Source of the DNA: Vibrio atypicus
GTDB lineage: Bacteria > Pseudomonadota > Gammaproteobacteria > Enterobacterales > Vibrionaceae
NCBI RefSeq assembly: GCF_009811315.1
Contig: NZ_BLID01000011.1
Span: 49,108-113,107, forward strand
Reading direction: 5' to 3'
Length of the DNA stretch: 64,000 bases
Shown here piece by piece: positions 44,837 through 54,032 of this stretch. The notes beneath the pieces were generated by a model. That model made no database searches, had not been told where the DNA came from, and was given only the letters and a program-made list of their open reading frames with translations. How positions within the stretch are numbered: the first letter of the stretch is position 1; every line of letters begins with the position of its first letter. The translations under genes and the position numbers were made by a program.

Positions 44837-45469
44837 ATGAACTGGCTTGTCCGTCGTTACTGGCATTTCAAACTCAAAGGGTCACCTTATCGTCCTTTAT
44901 TTGCTTCGGTTGAAAAAGGCGAATACGTTTCGCTCGATTGTGAAACTACCAGCCTAGATCCAAATCGCGCTGAACTTGTCACCATTGCAGCCACCAAAAT
45001 CATCGGCAATCGAATTATCACTAGCCGCCCATTTGAAGTTCGCCTGAGAGCACCGCAATCTCTCGACTCCAATTCAGTCAAAATCCATCAAATCCGCCAC
45101 AAAGACCTCGTCGATGGTATTGATGAGAAACAGGCGCTAATTCAACTGCTCGACTTCATCGGAAACAAACCGCTAGTGGGTTACCACATCCGCTATGACA
45201 AAAAGATTCTCGATCTCGCGTGCTTACGTCATCTGGGTTTTCCATTACCTAACCCCCTAATTGAAGTTAGCCAGATCTACCACGACAAACTAGAAAGGCA
45301 TCTCCCTAACGCTTATTTTGACCTCAGTTTAGATGCCATCTGTAAGCACCTAGACCTGCCGATGCAAGACAAACATGACGCCCTACAAGATGCGATTTCT
45401 GCTGCATTGGTTTTTGTCAGGCTAACAAAAGGTGATCTACCTAGCCTTAATCTGCCCTACGTTCGTTAA
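44837..45469 (+). CDS. DnaQ-like 3'-5' exonuclease family protein
   Basis: A 210-residue DEDDh exonuclease-fold protein. Motif Exo I is SLDCETTSLD (Asp and Glu), Exo II includes VGYHIRYDKKILD, and Exo III is KHDALQDAISAALV with His and Asp. It is not the polymerase III epsilon subunit, which is longer and elsewhere. AAGGAAGTAGGT precedes the ATG. It forms an operon with the CBS/DUF294 gene, and acs follows after 208 bases. Its substrate and link to acetate metabolism are unknown. Confidence 0.87.
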   Translation: MNWLVRRYWHFKLKGSPYRPLFASVEKGEYVSLDCETTSLDPNRAELVTIAATKIIGNRIITSRPFEVRLRAPQSLDSNSVKIHQIRHKDLVDGIDEKQALIQLLDFIGNKPLVGYHIRYDKKILDLACLRHLGFPLPNPLIEVSQIYHDKLERHLPNAYFDLSLDAICKHLDLPMQDKHDALQDAISAALVFVRLTKGDLPSLNLPYVR

Positions 45470-45677
45470 TTCAACTTACGACTCAACTCTCAATTTGCGT
45501 TTTAATCCCTTAATTTTTAAGCATAAGTATCACTCTCATCCTAAAGTCTAATTGTCGAATCCAAGCCTGTGATTAAAAGTTATAGCCATAGGGAATTTAC
45601 GACGTCAGGGTCTAGGACCTTATCGTTTTAAACGGACACTGCTCAATTCAAGGGAATTAAGCACAAGGAGAAAAGCA

Positions 45678-47627
45678 ATGAGTGAAGCCCATATCTATCC
45701 GGTAAAAGAAAACATCAAAAAAAATACCCACGCGGATAGCGATACTTACCAAGCCATGTACCAACAATCTGTAACAGATCCAGTCGGGTTCTGGAGTGAA
45801 CACGGCAAGATTGTTGATTGGATGAAGCCTTTCACCCAAGTGAAGAACACCTCTTTTGATACTGGCCACGTCGATATTCGTTGGTTTGAAGATGGTACGT
45901 TAAACGTTTCAGCTAACTGTATTGACCGTCATCTAGCTGAACGCGGCGACGACATTGCAATCATCTGGGAAGGTGACGATCCAAATGATGACTCAACCTT
46001 AACGTTTAAAGAGCTGCACAAAGAAGTATGTGAGTTCTCTAACGCGCTGAAAGAACAAGGCGTTCGCAAAGGCGATGTCGTTTGTCTTTACATGCCAATG
46101 GTCACGGAAGCTGCCGTTGCGATGTTAGCTTGTACGCGAATCGGTGCGGTACATACCGTCGTGTTTGGTGGTTTCTCTCCTGAAGCCCTTTCTGGTCGAA
46201 TCATCGATTCAGATGCGAAAGTAGTAATCACAGCAGACGAAGGCGTACGTGGCGGCCGTGCTGTACCACTGAAGAAAAACGTCGATGAAGCACTAACCAA
46301 CCCAGAAGTGAAAACGATTGAGAAAGTCATCGTCATGAAGCGTACAGGCGGTGATATCGACTGGCACGAACATCGTGATGTTTGGTGGCATGAAGCAACG
46401 GCAAACGTCTCTTCAGATTGCCCGCCAGAAGAGATGAAAGCGGAGGATCCACTATTCATCCTTTACACTTCAGGCTCTACGGGTAAACCAAAAGGCGTTC
46501 TGCACACAACTGGCGGTTACCTCGTTTATGCAGCAATGACGTTCAAATACGTATTCGATTACCAACCAGGCGAAACTTTCTGGTGTACAGCAGATGTGGG
46601 CTGGATTACCGGTCACACATACCTAATCTACGGACCACTCGCTAACGGCGCGAAAACCATTCTATTTGAAGGTGTGCCAAACTACCCAAGCACAAACCGT
46701 ATGAGCCAAGTCGTCGACAAACACCAAGTCAACATTCTATATACTGCGCCAACGGCTATTCGTGCGTTAATGGCAAAAGGCAACGAAGCGGTGGAAGATA
46801 CCTCACGTAGTAGCCTACGTATCATGGGTTCAGTTGGAGAGCCTATTAACCCAGAAGCTTGGGAGTGGTACTACAAAACTATCGGCAACGAGAAGTCTCC
46901 AATTGTTGATACTTGGTGGCAGACAGAAACTGGTGGTATCTTGATTGCACCACTTCCAGGAGCAACCGATCTCAAACCAGGTTCAGCAACTCGTCCTTTC
47001 TTTGGTGTTCAACCTGCACTAGTTGATAACATGGGTAACATCATTGAAGGCGCGACAGACGGCAACCTAGTCATTCTAGATTCTTGGCCAGGGCAAATGC
47101 GCACCGTTTATGGTGATCACGAACGCTTTGAACAAACCTACTTCTCTACCTTTAAAGGCATGTATTTCACTAGTGATGGCGCTCGCCGTGATGAAGATGG
47201 TTACTACTGGATCACTGGTCGTGTTGATGACGTGTTAAACGTATCTGGCCACCGTATGGGTACAGCAGAAATTGAATCTGCGTTAGTTGCTCACGATAAG
47301 ATCGCAGAAGCGGCGATTGTCGGTATTCCTCACGACATCAAAGGCCAAGCTATTTATGCCTACATCACCCTAAACGATGGTGAATTCCCAAGTGCGGAAT
47401 TGCACGCCGAAGTGAAGAAGTGGGTACGTAAAGAGATTGGCCCAATCGCAACACCAGATGTACTGCACTGGACAGACTCTCTACCGAAGACTCGCTCTGG
47501 TAAGATCATGCGTCGTATTCTACGTAAGATCGCCACGGGTGACACAAGTAATCTAGGTGATACGTCAACACTGGCGGATCCTAGTGTGGTAGACAAGTTG
47601 ATTGCTGAAAAAGCAGAGCTCGTCTAA
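45678..47627 (+). CDS. acs: Acetyl-CoA synthetase
   Basis: Converts acetate, ATP and CoA to acetyl-CoA through acetyl-AMP; the scavenging enzyme of the acetate switch. The 649 residues are the family length. The P-loop is YTSGSTGKPKGV, and the motif TWWQTETGG binds adenylate. The C-terminal PKTRSGKIMRR carries the catalytic lysine that is acetylated in many bacteria. CAAGGAGAAAAG precedes the ATG. Regulation by CrbS/CrbR and CRP is expected from Vibrio knowledge; I saw no certain site in the 208-base upstream gap. Confidence 0.97.
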   Translation: MSEAHIYPVKENIKKNTHADSDTYQAMYQQSVTDPVGFWSEHGKIVDWMKPFTQVKNTSFDTGHVDIRWFEDGTLNVSANCIDRHLAERGDDIAIIWEGDDPNDDSTLTFKELHKEVCEFSNALKEQGVRKGDVVCLYMPMVTEAAVAMLACTRIGAVHTVVFGGFSPEALSGRIIDSDAKVVITADEGVRGGRAVPLKKNVDEALTNPEVKTIEKVIVMKRTGGDIDWHEHRDVWWHEATANVSSDCPPEEMKAEDPLFILYTSGSTGKPKGVLHTTGGYLVYAAMTFKYVFDYQPGETFWCTADVGWITGHTYLIYGPLANGAKTILFEGVPNYPSTNRMSQVVDKHQVNILYTAPTAIRALMAKGNEAVEDTSRSSLRIMGSVGEPINPEAWEWYYKTIGNEKSPIVDTWWQTETGGILIAPLPGATDLKPGSATRPFFGVQPALVDNMGNIIEGATDGNLVILDSWPGQMRTVYGDHERFEQTYFSTFKGMYFTSDGARRDEDGYYWITGRVDDVLNVSGHRMGTAEIESALVAHDKIAEAAIVGIPHDIKGQAIYAYITLNDGEFPSAELHAEVKKWVRKEIGPIATPDVLHWTDSLPKTRSGKIMRRILRKIATGDTSNLGDTSTLADPSVVDKLIAEKAELV

Positions 47628-47680
47628 CCAATAATGCGCTTGTCAGCCTGACCAGCGTTTAAAACAGGCTCAATCAACCA

Positions 47681-47708
47681 AAGTCGTCACTGATGTGGCG
47701 ACTTTTTT
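47681..47708 (+). terminator. Terminator of acs
   Basis: AAGTCGTCAC-TGAT-GTGGCGACTT (10 bp, one G-T) followed by TTTTT. Confidence 0.88.
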
Positions 47709-47813
47709 GTTTGTTAGAGCACAAAATAGCCCACCGAAAATGCCTCAAAAACGCCGTTTTTGTTATCTTGGTTGCAAAATCGCCCCCCTCTTCTGGGTGA
47801 TTAGACCAGTAAA

Positions 47814-47844
47814 TTGCTGCTAAATGCGCTGAATTAGCTATAAT
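47814..47844 (+). promoter_or_regulatory. Probable promoter of aroQ-accBC
   Basis: Consensus -10 TATAAT (47839-47844) with a weak -35 TTGCTG (47814-47819) at 19-base spacing. A second GATAATAT-like -10 lies near 47903. Aside from these, the 247 bases between the acs terminator and aroQ hold nothing I recognise. Confidence 0.5.
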
Positions 47845-47955
47845 CTGGGTCTATTTCAAAGATCCAGCCCAATTTCTGACAAAGAAATCATGCTGAATCT
47901 GCGATAATATGGGAATATTCAAGTTCGTCTCATGAAATAGGAAGATAGCGACACA

Positions 47956-48405
47956 ATGACAGCAAAATCACGCATTCTTGTCTTAAATGGTCCCAATCTA
48001 AACCTGTTAGGCTTACGCGAGCCCGCACACTACGGCTCTCAAACCCTAACTCAGATTATTGATTCACTTACTCAGCAAGCCAAACAAGCTGGTGTTGAGT
48101 TGGAGCATTTACAGTCTAACCGCGAGTACGAACTGATTGAAAAGATTCACGCTGCTTATAACAACGTGGATTTTATCATTATTAATCCAGCCGCTTTCAC
48201 TCACACTAGTGTTGCGCTGCGCGACGCCTTACTCGGCGTAGCAATCCCATTTATCGAAGTACATCTTTCAAATGTACACGCCCGCGAGCCATTCCGTCAT
48301 CACTCGTATCTTTCTGACAAAGCAGAAGGTGTGATTTGTGGTCTAGGAGCTCAGGGTTACGAATTTGCTCTGTCTGCCGCCCTAACTAAATTGCAGGCAA
48401 AGTAG
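47956..48405 (+). CDS. aroQ: 3-dehydroquinate dehydratase, type II
   Basis: Third step of the shikimate pathway: 3-dehydroquinate to 3-dehydroshikimate. The 149 residues have the type II signature LVLNGPNLNLLGLREPAHYG with the catalytic tyrosine, INPAAFTHTS, and the His in VHAREPFRHHS. Forms a dodecamer in the cytosol. It precedes accB-accC, an arrangement conserved in gammaproteobacteria, with three period-20 repeats at its 3' end and in the gap. Confidence 0.97.
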   Translation: MTAKSRILVLNGPNLNLLGLREPAHYGSQTLTQIIDSLTQQAKQAGVELEHLQSNREYELIEKIHAAYNNVDFIIINPAAFTHTSVALRDALLGVAIPFIEVHLSNVHAREPFRHHSYLSDKAEGVICGLGAQGYEFALSAALTKLQAK

Positions 48406-48450
48406 CCCAATTACTGTCGAAGTAACCAAATTACTATCAAAGTAAACAAA
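48391..48450 (+). repeat. Three 20-bp tandem repeats between aroQ and accB
   Basis: Units start at 48391, 48411 and 48431. The second and third (TTACTGTCGAAGTAACCAAA and TTACTATCAAAGTAAACAAA) differ at three positions; the first, which includes the last aroQ codons and stop, is more diverged. Each of the last two carries a TTACT-N5-AGTAA inverted repeat, so two palindromes lie exactly 20 bp apart, 75-95 bases before accB. Confidence 0.75.
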
Positions 48451-48505
48451 CACTCTGCAGCTCAACAAGAGCTGTCTTATTCACAAGATAAAAGAGAAAG
48501 AAAAG

Positions 48506-48967
48506 ATGGATATCCGTAAAATCAAGAAGCTTATCGAGTTAGTAGAAGAGTCTGGCATTGCAGAGCTAGAGATCTCTGAAGGTGAAGAATCGGTACGCAT
48601 CAGCCGTAGCGGTACAGCAGCACCTGCACCAATTCAATACGCAGCAGCGCCAGTAGCTGCGCCAGCTCCTGTAGCAGCACCAGCTCCAGCGGCGGCGGCA
48701 CCTGCAGAAGCAGCGGCACCAGCAGTACCTGCGGGCCACCAAGTTCTTTCTCCAATGGTCGGTACTTTCTACCGTTCTCCAAGCCCAGATTCAAAATCAT
48801 TCGTAGAAGTTGGCCAAAGCGTTAGCGCTGGCGATACTCTATGTATCGTTGAAGCGATGAAAATGATGAACCAAATCGAAGCTGACAAATCTGGCGTTGT
48901 TACCGCTATCCTAGTTGAAGACGGCCAACCAGTTGAATTCGACCAACCACTAGTTGTTATCGAATAA
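48506..48967 (+). CDS. accB: Acetyl-CoA carboxylase biotin carboxyl carrier protein
   Basis: Carries biotin between the carboxylase (AccC) and transcarboxylase (AccAD) in the first step of fatty-acid synthesis. The 153 residues consist of an N-terminal region, an Ala-Pro-rich flexible linker (about 38-75) and a C-terminal biotinyl domain with K119 in EAMKM. AAGAGAAAG precedes the ATG. accC starts 15 bases after its stop. Confidence 0.97.
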   Translation: MDIRKIKKLIELVEESGIAELEISEGEESVRISRSGTAAPAPIQYAAAPVAAPAPVAAPAPAAAAPAEAAAPAVPAGHQVLSPMVGTFYRSPSPDSKSFVEVGQSVSAGDTLCIVEAMKMMNQIEADKSGVVTAILVEDGQPVEFDQPLVVIE

Positions 48968-48982
48968 TAGAGGCTTTCTCTT

Positions 48983-50326
48983 ATGCTAGATAAATTAGTC
49001 ATCGCGAACCGAGGTGAAATTGCACTTCGTATCCTTCGCGCATGTAAAGAATTAGGAATCAAGACGGTTGCTGTTCACTCAACAGCAGACCGCGACCTAA
49101 AACACGTACTACTTGCAGACGAAACCGTATGTATTGGTCCTGCTCGTGGTATCGATAGCTACCTAAACATTCCTCGCATCATTTCTGCTGCAGAAGTAAC
49201 GGGAGCAGTCGCTATCCACCCAGGTTACGGCTTCTTGTCAGAAAACGCAGATTTTGCTGAGCAAGTAGAACGCAGTGGCTTTATCTTTGTTGGCCCTAAA
49301 GCGGAAACCATCCGTATTATGGGTGACAAAGTATCGGCTATCACGGCGATGAAGAAAGCTGGTGTTCCATGTGTACCAGGTTCTGACGGCCCACTTGATG
49401 ACGATGAAGGCAAGAACAAAGCCCACGCTAAGCGTATCGGCTACCCAGTGATCATCAAAGCCTCTGGTGGCGGTGGTGGTCGCGGTATGCGTGTCGTACG
49501 TTCTGAAGCAGAACTGGTTGAAGCGATCGCTATGACTCGCGCAGAAGCAAAAGCAGCGTTCAACAACGACATGGTTTACATGGAAAAATTCCTAGAAAAC
49601 CCACGTCACGTTGAGGTTCAAGTAATTGCTGATGGCCAAGGCGGTGCAATCCACCTAGGCGAACGTGACTGTTCTATGCAGCGTCGTCACCAAAAAGTAG
49701 TGGAAGAAGCTCCAGCTCCAGGTATTACTGAAGAAATGCGTAAGTACATCGGTGAGCGTTGTACTCGAGCATGTCTAGAAATCGGTTACCGCGGCGCAGG
49801 TACGTTTGAGTTCCTATACGAAAACGGCGAGTTCTACTTCATCGAGATGAATACCCGTATTCAGGTTGAACACCCAGTAACTGAAATGGTAACTGGCGTA
49901 GACTTAATCAAAGAGCAGCTTCGTGTTGCCGCTGGCCAACCTCTATCATTCACTCAGGATGATATTAAGATCCGTGGCCACGCGATCGAATGTCGTATCA
50001 ATGCTGAAGATCCAGAGCGCTTCCTACCTTCACCAGGTAAAATCGAACGTTTCCACGCGCCAGGCGGTATGGGTGTTCGTTGGGAATCGCACATCTACAC
50101 TGGCTACACAGTACCACCTCACTACGATTCAATGATCGGTAAGCTGATCACATTCGGTGAGAACCGCGACGTAGCGATTGCTCGTATGAAGAACGCTCTT
50201 GGTGAGATGATCGTTGAAGGCATCAAGACAAACGTTCCTCTACAAGAAAGCATCATGAATGATGAGAACTTCCAACACGGTGGTGCCAACATTCATTACC
50301 TAGAGAAGAAACTAGGTCTTCAGTAA
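48983..50326 (+). CDS. accC: Biotin carboxylase
   Basis: ATP-dependent carboxylation of the biotin on AccB. The 447 residues match E. coli AccC (449). ATP-grasp features are visible: KASGGGGGRGMR (glycine-rich loop), HVEVQVIAD, ERDCSMQRRHQKV, and FIEMNTRIQVEHPVTE with metal ligands. Cotranscribed with accB; a terminator follows. Confidence 0.98.
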   Translation: MLDKLVIANRGEIALRILRACKELGIKTVAVHSTADRDLKHVLLADETVCIGPARGIDSYLNIPRIISAAEVTGAVAIHPGYGFLSENADFAEQVERSGFIFVGPKAETIRIMGDKVSAITAMKKAGVPCVPGSDGPLDDDEGKNKAHAKRIGYPVIIKASGGGGGRGMRVVRSEAELVEAIAMTRAEAKAAFNNDMVYMEKFLENPRHVEVQVIADGQGGAIHLGERDCSMQRRHQKVVEEAPAPGITEEMRKYIGERCTRACLEIGYRGAGTFEFLYENGEFYFIEMNTRIQVEHPVTEMVTGVDLIKEQLRVAAGQPLSFTQDDIKIRGHAIECRINAEDPERFLPSPGKIERFHAPGGMGVRWESHIYTGYTVPPHYDSMIGKLITFGENRDVAIARMKNALGEMIVEGIKTNVPLQESIMNDENFQHGGANIHYLEKKLGLQ

Positions 50327-50347
50327 TCTTAGATTCTGAATCATTCC

Positions 50348-50375
50348 AAAATGCTCACTTCGGTGGGCATTTTTA
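50348..50375 (+). terminator. Terminator of accBC
   Basis: AAAATGCTCAC-TTCG-GTGGGCATTTTT, with a T-tract; one G-T pair. Confidence 0.85.
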
Positions 50376-50477
50376 CTTTTAGCCCTCTTAACCAATACAT
50401 CTATACTCAAATAACCGCCGCAGTTCTGCTACACTCTGCGCCTATCAAAATTTAACCATCTAAAAGAGCACATACCC

Positions 50478-51365
50478 ATGCCTTGGATTCAAATTAAACT
50501 CAACGCGACCAATGAAAACGCTGAACAAATCGGCGATATGCTAATGGAAGAGACGGGGGCACTGTCGGTAACCTTCCTAGACGCTCACGATACGCCAGTA
50601 TTTGAGCCTCTGCCTGGTGAAACGCGCCTTTGGGGTGATACGGATATCTTGGCACTGTATGACGCTGAAGCGGATACACACTTCATCATTGAGCAAGCAA
50701 AACTAAGCAACCTATTACCTGAAGGCTTTGCATTTAAAGTCGAGCAGCTTGAAGATAAAGATTGGGAGCGCGAATGGATGGATAACTTCCACCCAATGAA
50801 GTTTGGCGAACGCTTATGGATCTGCCCAAGCTGGCGTGAAGTTCCAGAGCCTGATGCGGTAAACGTTATGCTTGATCCAGGCCTTGCATTTGGTACTGGA
50901 ACCCACCCAACAACAGCACTTTGTCTAGAGTGGTTAGAAGGTTTAGACCTTACCGGCAAAACTGTCATCGACTTCGGTTGTGGCTCTGGCATTCTCGCGA
51001 TCGCGGCGATCAAACTTGGCGCAGAAAAAGTTATCGGGATCGATATCGATCCTCAAGCTCTACTGGCGTCAAAAGACAACGCTGAACGCAATGGCGTTGC
51101 TGAACAACTCAATGTATTCCTACCACAAGATCAACCAGAAGGTTTAATTGCTGATGTGGTTGTAGCGAACATTTTGGCCGGCCCACTTCGCGATCTTTCA
51201 CCGATTATTAAATCACTTGTGAAGCCAAATGGGCAGCTTGCGATGTCGGGTGTTTTGGATACTCAAGCAGAAGATGTAGCAAACCATTACCGTGATGAGC
51301 TTCACATTGATCCGATTAAAGAGCAAAGTGAATGGTGTCGCATCTCTGGTCGCAAGCAAGGCTAG
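50478..51365 (+). CDS. prmA: Ribosomal protein L11 methyltransferase
   Basis: Trimethylates ribosomal protein L11 using S-adenosylmethionine. The 295 residues have the N-terminal L11-binding domain starting MPWIQIKL and the SAM-binding motif VIDFGCGSGILAIAA near residue 165. The catalytic-side motif VVANILAGPL follows at about 230. Order accC-prmA-dusB-fis is conserved in enterics and vibrios. It probably has its own promoter, since a terminator follows accC. Confidence 0.96.
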   Translation: MPWIQIKLNATNENAEQIGDMLMEETGALSVTFLDAHDTPVFEPLPGETRLWGDTDILALYDAEADTHFIIEQAKLSNLLPEGFAFKVEQLEDKDWEREWMDNFHPMKFGERLWICPSWREVPEPDAVNVMLDPGLAFGTGTHPTTALCLEWLEGLDLTGKTVIDFGCGSGILAIAAIKLGAEKVIGIDIDPQALLASKDNAERNGVAEQLNVFLPQDQPEGLIADVVVANILAGPLRDLSPIIKSLVKPNGQLAMSGVLDTQAEDVANHYRDELHIDPIKEQSEWCRISGRKQG

Positions 51366-51504
51366 ATAAGACTTTCAGGGCTAATTGATTGAATTTCATG
51401 CAATTTCGTAAAACAAATTGTAAATGCTCAAATATTAGTCTTTTCACACAGTGAAAAAATGCGTAAAATGCGCGCCCTTACTGGTATTAAGCTGTGAAGA
51501 CGTT

Positions 51505-52473
51505 TTGAAAATCGGGAACCACCAACTTAAGAATAATCTCATCGTTGCCCCTATGGCAGGTGTGACTGATAGACCGTTCCGTGAGTTGTGTCTCCGCTAT
51601 GGTGCAGGAATGGCCGTCAGTGAAATGATGTCGTCAAATCCTAAGCTATGGAAAACGTCTAAATCAAAGCAACGCATGGTGCATGAAGGCGAATCGGGCA
51701 TTCGTTCTGTACAAATTGCGGGAGCGGATCCACAGCTTATGGCAGATGCTGCTCAGTTTAGTGTTGAGAACGGTGCGCAAATCATCGACATCAACATGGG
51801 CTGCCCAGCCAAAAAAGTGAATAAGAAGCTAGCCGGATCTGCGTTGCTACAGTATCCAGATATCATTCAAGATATTCTGAAGACTGTTGTGAATGCAGTT
51901 GACGTTCCTGTGACGTTAAAAACCCGAACTGGCTGGGATACAGATAACATTAACTGTGTCCATATCGCTAAATTAGCCGAAGACTGCGGCATACAAGCAT
52001 TGGCTCTGCACGGTAGAACTAAAGCGTGTATGTACAAGGGTGAGGCCGAATATGACAACATTAAAGCGGTAAAAGAGGCCATCTCAATACCGGTTATCGC
52101 TAACGGTGATATCGATAGCCCAGAGAAGGCTAAATTTGTTCTGGAATACACTGGAGCAGACGCTTTGATGATTGGACGCCCTGCCCAAGGTCGTCCATGG
52201 ATTTTTCAGGAAATCCGACACTTTTTGGAAAACGGCACCACAATGCCAGAGCTTCCTACCGAGGAAGTGAAAAGCATTATGCTAGGTCATGTAAACGCTC
52301 TTCATGAGTTTTATGGTGAGTATTTAGGTCCACGAATCGCGCGTAAGCACGTGGGTTGGTACCTAAAAGAACATGAGCAAGCGAGTGAGTTTCGCCGTAC
52401 CTTCAACGCTATTGACGCAGCTCCGCTGCAACTTGAAGCGTTAGAAGGTTATTTTGATAACGTTGCATCATAA
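51505..52473 (+). CDS. dusB: tRNA-dihydrouridine synthase B
   Basis: FMN enzyme that reduces uridine (position 17 in E. coli) of tRNA. The 322 residues match E. coli DusB (321). Motifs: MAGVTDRPFRELC, DINMGCPAKKV with the active-site Cys, and ANGDIDSPEKA binding FMN phosphate. The start is a TTG at 51505 (reads M-KIGNHQL), chosen by alignment to known DusB N-termini; an upstream GTG at 51451 opens the frame further but lies in the promoter region. Cotranscribed with fis. Confidence 0.93.
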   Translation: MKIGNHQLKNNLIVAPMAGVTDRPFRELCLRYGAGMAVSEMMSSNPKLWKTSKSKQRMVHEGESGIRSVQIAGADPQLMADAAQFSVENGAQIIDINMGCPAKKVNKKLAGSALLQYPDIIQDILKTVVNAVDVPVTLKTRTGWDTDNINCVHIAKLAEDCGIQALALHGRTKACMYKGEAEYDNIKAVKEAISIPVIANGDIDSPEKAKFVLEYTGADALMIGRPAQGRPWIFQEIRHFLENGTTMPELPTEEVKSIMLGHVNALHEFYGEYLGPRIARKHVGWYLKEHEQASEFRRTFNAIDAAPLQLEALEGYFDNVAS

Positions 52474-52496
52474 TTAAGAGAAGAGCTAGACCGAAT

Positions 52497-52793
52497 ATGT
52501 TCGAACAAAATCTGACTTCAGAAGCATTAACAGTAACTACAGTAACGTCGCAAGACCAGATTACTCAAAAGCCTTTACGTGACTCTGTTAAAGCATCTCT
52601 TAAAAACTACTTGGCTCAACTAAACGGCCAAGAAGTCACAGAACTATACGAATTAGTTCTAGCTGAAGTTGAACAGCCACTACTAGATACTATCATGCAG
52701 TACACTCGCGGTAACCAAACTCGCGCAGCAACTATGATGGGTATCAACCGCGGTACTCTTCGCAAAAAACTTAAGAAATACGGCATGAACTAA
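52497..52793 (+). CDS. fis: Nucleoid protein Fis
   Basis: DNA-bending nucleoid protein and transcription factor, 98 residues as in E. coli. The C-terminal helix-turn-helix TRGNQTRAATMMGINRGTLRKKLKKYGMN is almost identical across enterics and vibrios. It lies 23 bases after dusB, the universal dusB-fis operon. Expression is expected to be growth-phase dependent from E. coli knowledge. A terminator follows. Confidence 0.98.
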   Translation: MFEQNLTSEALTVTTVTSQDQITQKPLRDSVKASLKNYLAQLNGQEVTELYELVLAEVEQPLLDTIMQYTRGNQTRAATMMGINRGTLRKKLKKYGMN

Positions 52794-52819
52794 TCGTTCA
52801 TTGCACTATTTCTGATTTG

Positions 52820-52857
52820 AAAAAGCCGAGCGCCTATTATGGACTCGGCTTTTTCTT
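52820..52857 (+). terminator. Terminator of dusB-fis
   Basis: AAAAGCCGAG (52821-52830) and CTCGGCTTTT (52844-52853) pair across 13 bases, followed by TCTTT. Confidence 0.85.
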
Positions 52858-53045
52858 TATTAGAATATCCTTATTTTCACTTCGAAACTCGCATCTCCCA
52901 CCAGCTTAAGCCGTTGCAACTAGTAGCACCCACTTTATGTGGCACTTATTGACTAATTTATAATCAAAGTGTGATCTATTAAGATTGATCCAGTCGAATG
53001 CCCTTATATAATGAACGATTATTTATATTATCCGGATATGGCTAT

Positions 53046-54032
53046 ATGACTGATATGCAACGGGAAGAGTGGCTACAGCTCCTATTGAGCGAGCTTCCCG
53101 AACGATTATTCGTGCTTGATCAGCATGGTCGCTTCATTGAGAGCTTTGGTGGAACATTTCACGCAACTCGATTAAATACGGATAACAATACAAACCGTGG
53201 GCTGAGTGATCTCCTCACTCAAGAAAGTGCCCAACCTTTGCTCGCTGCGATATCACAAACGATTGAATCCAATCAGGTTCAAGTCATTCAATATGGGATT
53301 ACACCGCTTGAGTGCCTACAGCTTTCCATCAAAGAGTTAGAGGATACCGATCCTGAGCAACAAAACTGGTTCGAAGCAACCATAAAGCCTTTGTGCCACA
53401 TTGATGGAAACAGCTATGTACTTTGGCAAGAGCGCGACATTACTGACTCTTACACTAAGCAGCAAGAGCTTCAGCGCTTATCAGAAACAGATGAGCTAAC
53501 AGGAATTCTAAACCGACGTGCATTTCTGCTTGCCCTTGAAAACAGCTTTAAACAAGCACAAACCTCCCAGCGCGGCTTAACCTGTTTGATGGTCGATATC
53601 GACCACTTCAAAGAGATCAATGACCAAGTCGGCCACCTTTCTGGTGACGAAGTCATCACTCACGTCGCTCACATCTGTGAAAAGCAAATCCGTGGTAGTG
53701 ATTCTATCGGTCGCCTTGGTGGAGAAGAATTTGGTATTTTGCTCAATAACATTAGTGCAATTCAAGCCTATGAAATTGCCGAGCGGATTAGACACTCTAT
53801 CGAAGAACTGCCTTGTCATGTAGAAGACAAGATCATACATCCCACTGTGAGCATTGGTATTGCAGAAGCCAATAGCCAAATAACCCAAACCCGTGAGTTA
53901 CTGATCCAAGCAGATAAAGCGATGTATTACTCGAAACAAACGGGCCGTAATCAAGTCACCATTTATCATGACAACCTGCCAGATATGCAGACTCAGGCTG
54001 ACGACAGAATTAAAATCCTTATCGCCTCTTAA
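53046..54032 (+). CDS. Diguanylate cyclase with N-terminal PAS-like domain
   Basis: A 328-residue soluble protein. A PAS-like region (about 10-150) is followed by a GGDEF domain (about 155-320). The active-site motif is GGEEF in IGRLGGEEFGILL, and the inhibitory I-site RGSD lies five residues before it, so it should make c-di-GMP with product inhibition. The start is uncertain: ATG 53046 (MTDMQREEW) or ATG 52998, both with weak ribosome binding sites. Its stop overlaps the convergent zntR stop (TTAA) and there is no terminator between them. Confidence 0.88.
   Translation: MTDMQREEWLQLLLSELPERLFVLDQHGRFIESFGGTFHATRLNTDNNTNRGLSDLLTQESAQPLLAAISQTIESNQVQVIQYGITPLECLQLSIKELEDTDPEQQNWFEATIKPLCHIDGNSYVLWQERDITDSYTKQQELQRLSETDELTGILNRRAFLLALENSFKQAQTSQRGLTCLMVDIDHFKEINDQVGHLSGDEVITHVAHICEKQIRGSDSIGRLGGEEFGILLNNISAIQAYEIAERIRHSIEELPCHVEDKIIHPTVSIGIAEANSQITQTRELLIQADKAMYYSKQTGRNQVTIYHDNLPDMQTQADDRIKILIAS

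Noticed and set aside
51451..51504. N-terminal extension of dusB from a GTG
   Set aside because: Known DusB proteins start at the KIG motif; the extension lies in sequence expected to hold the dusB-fis promoter.
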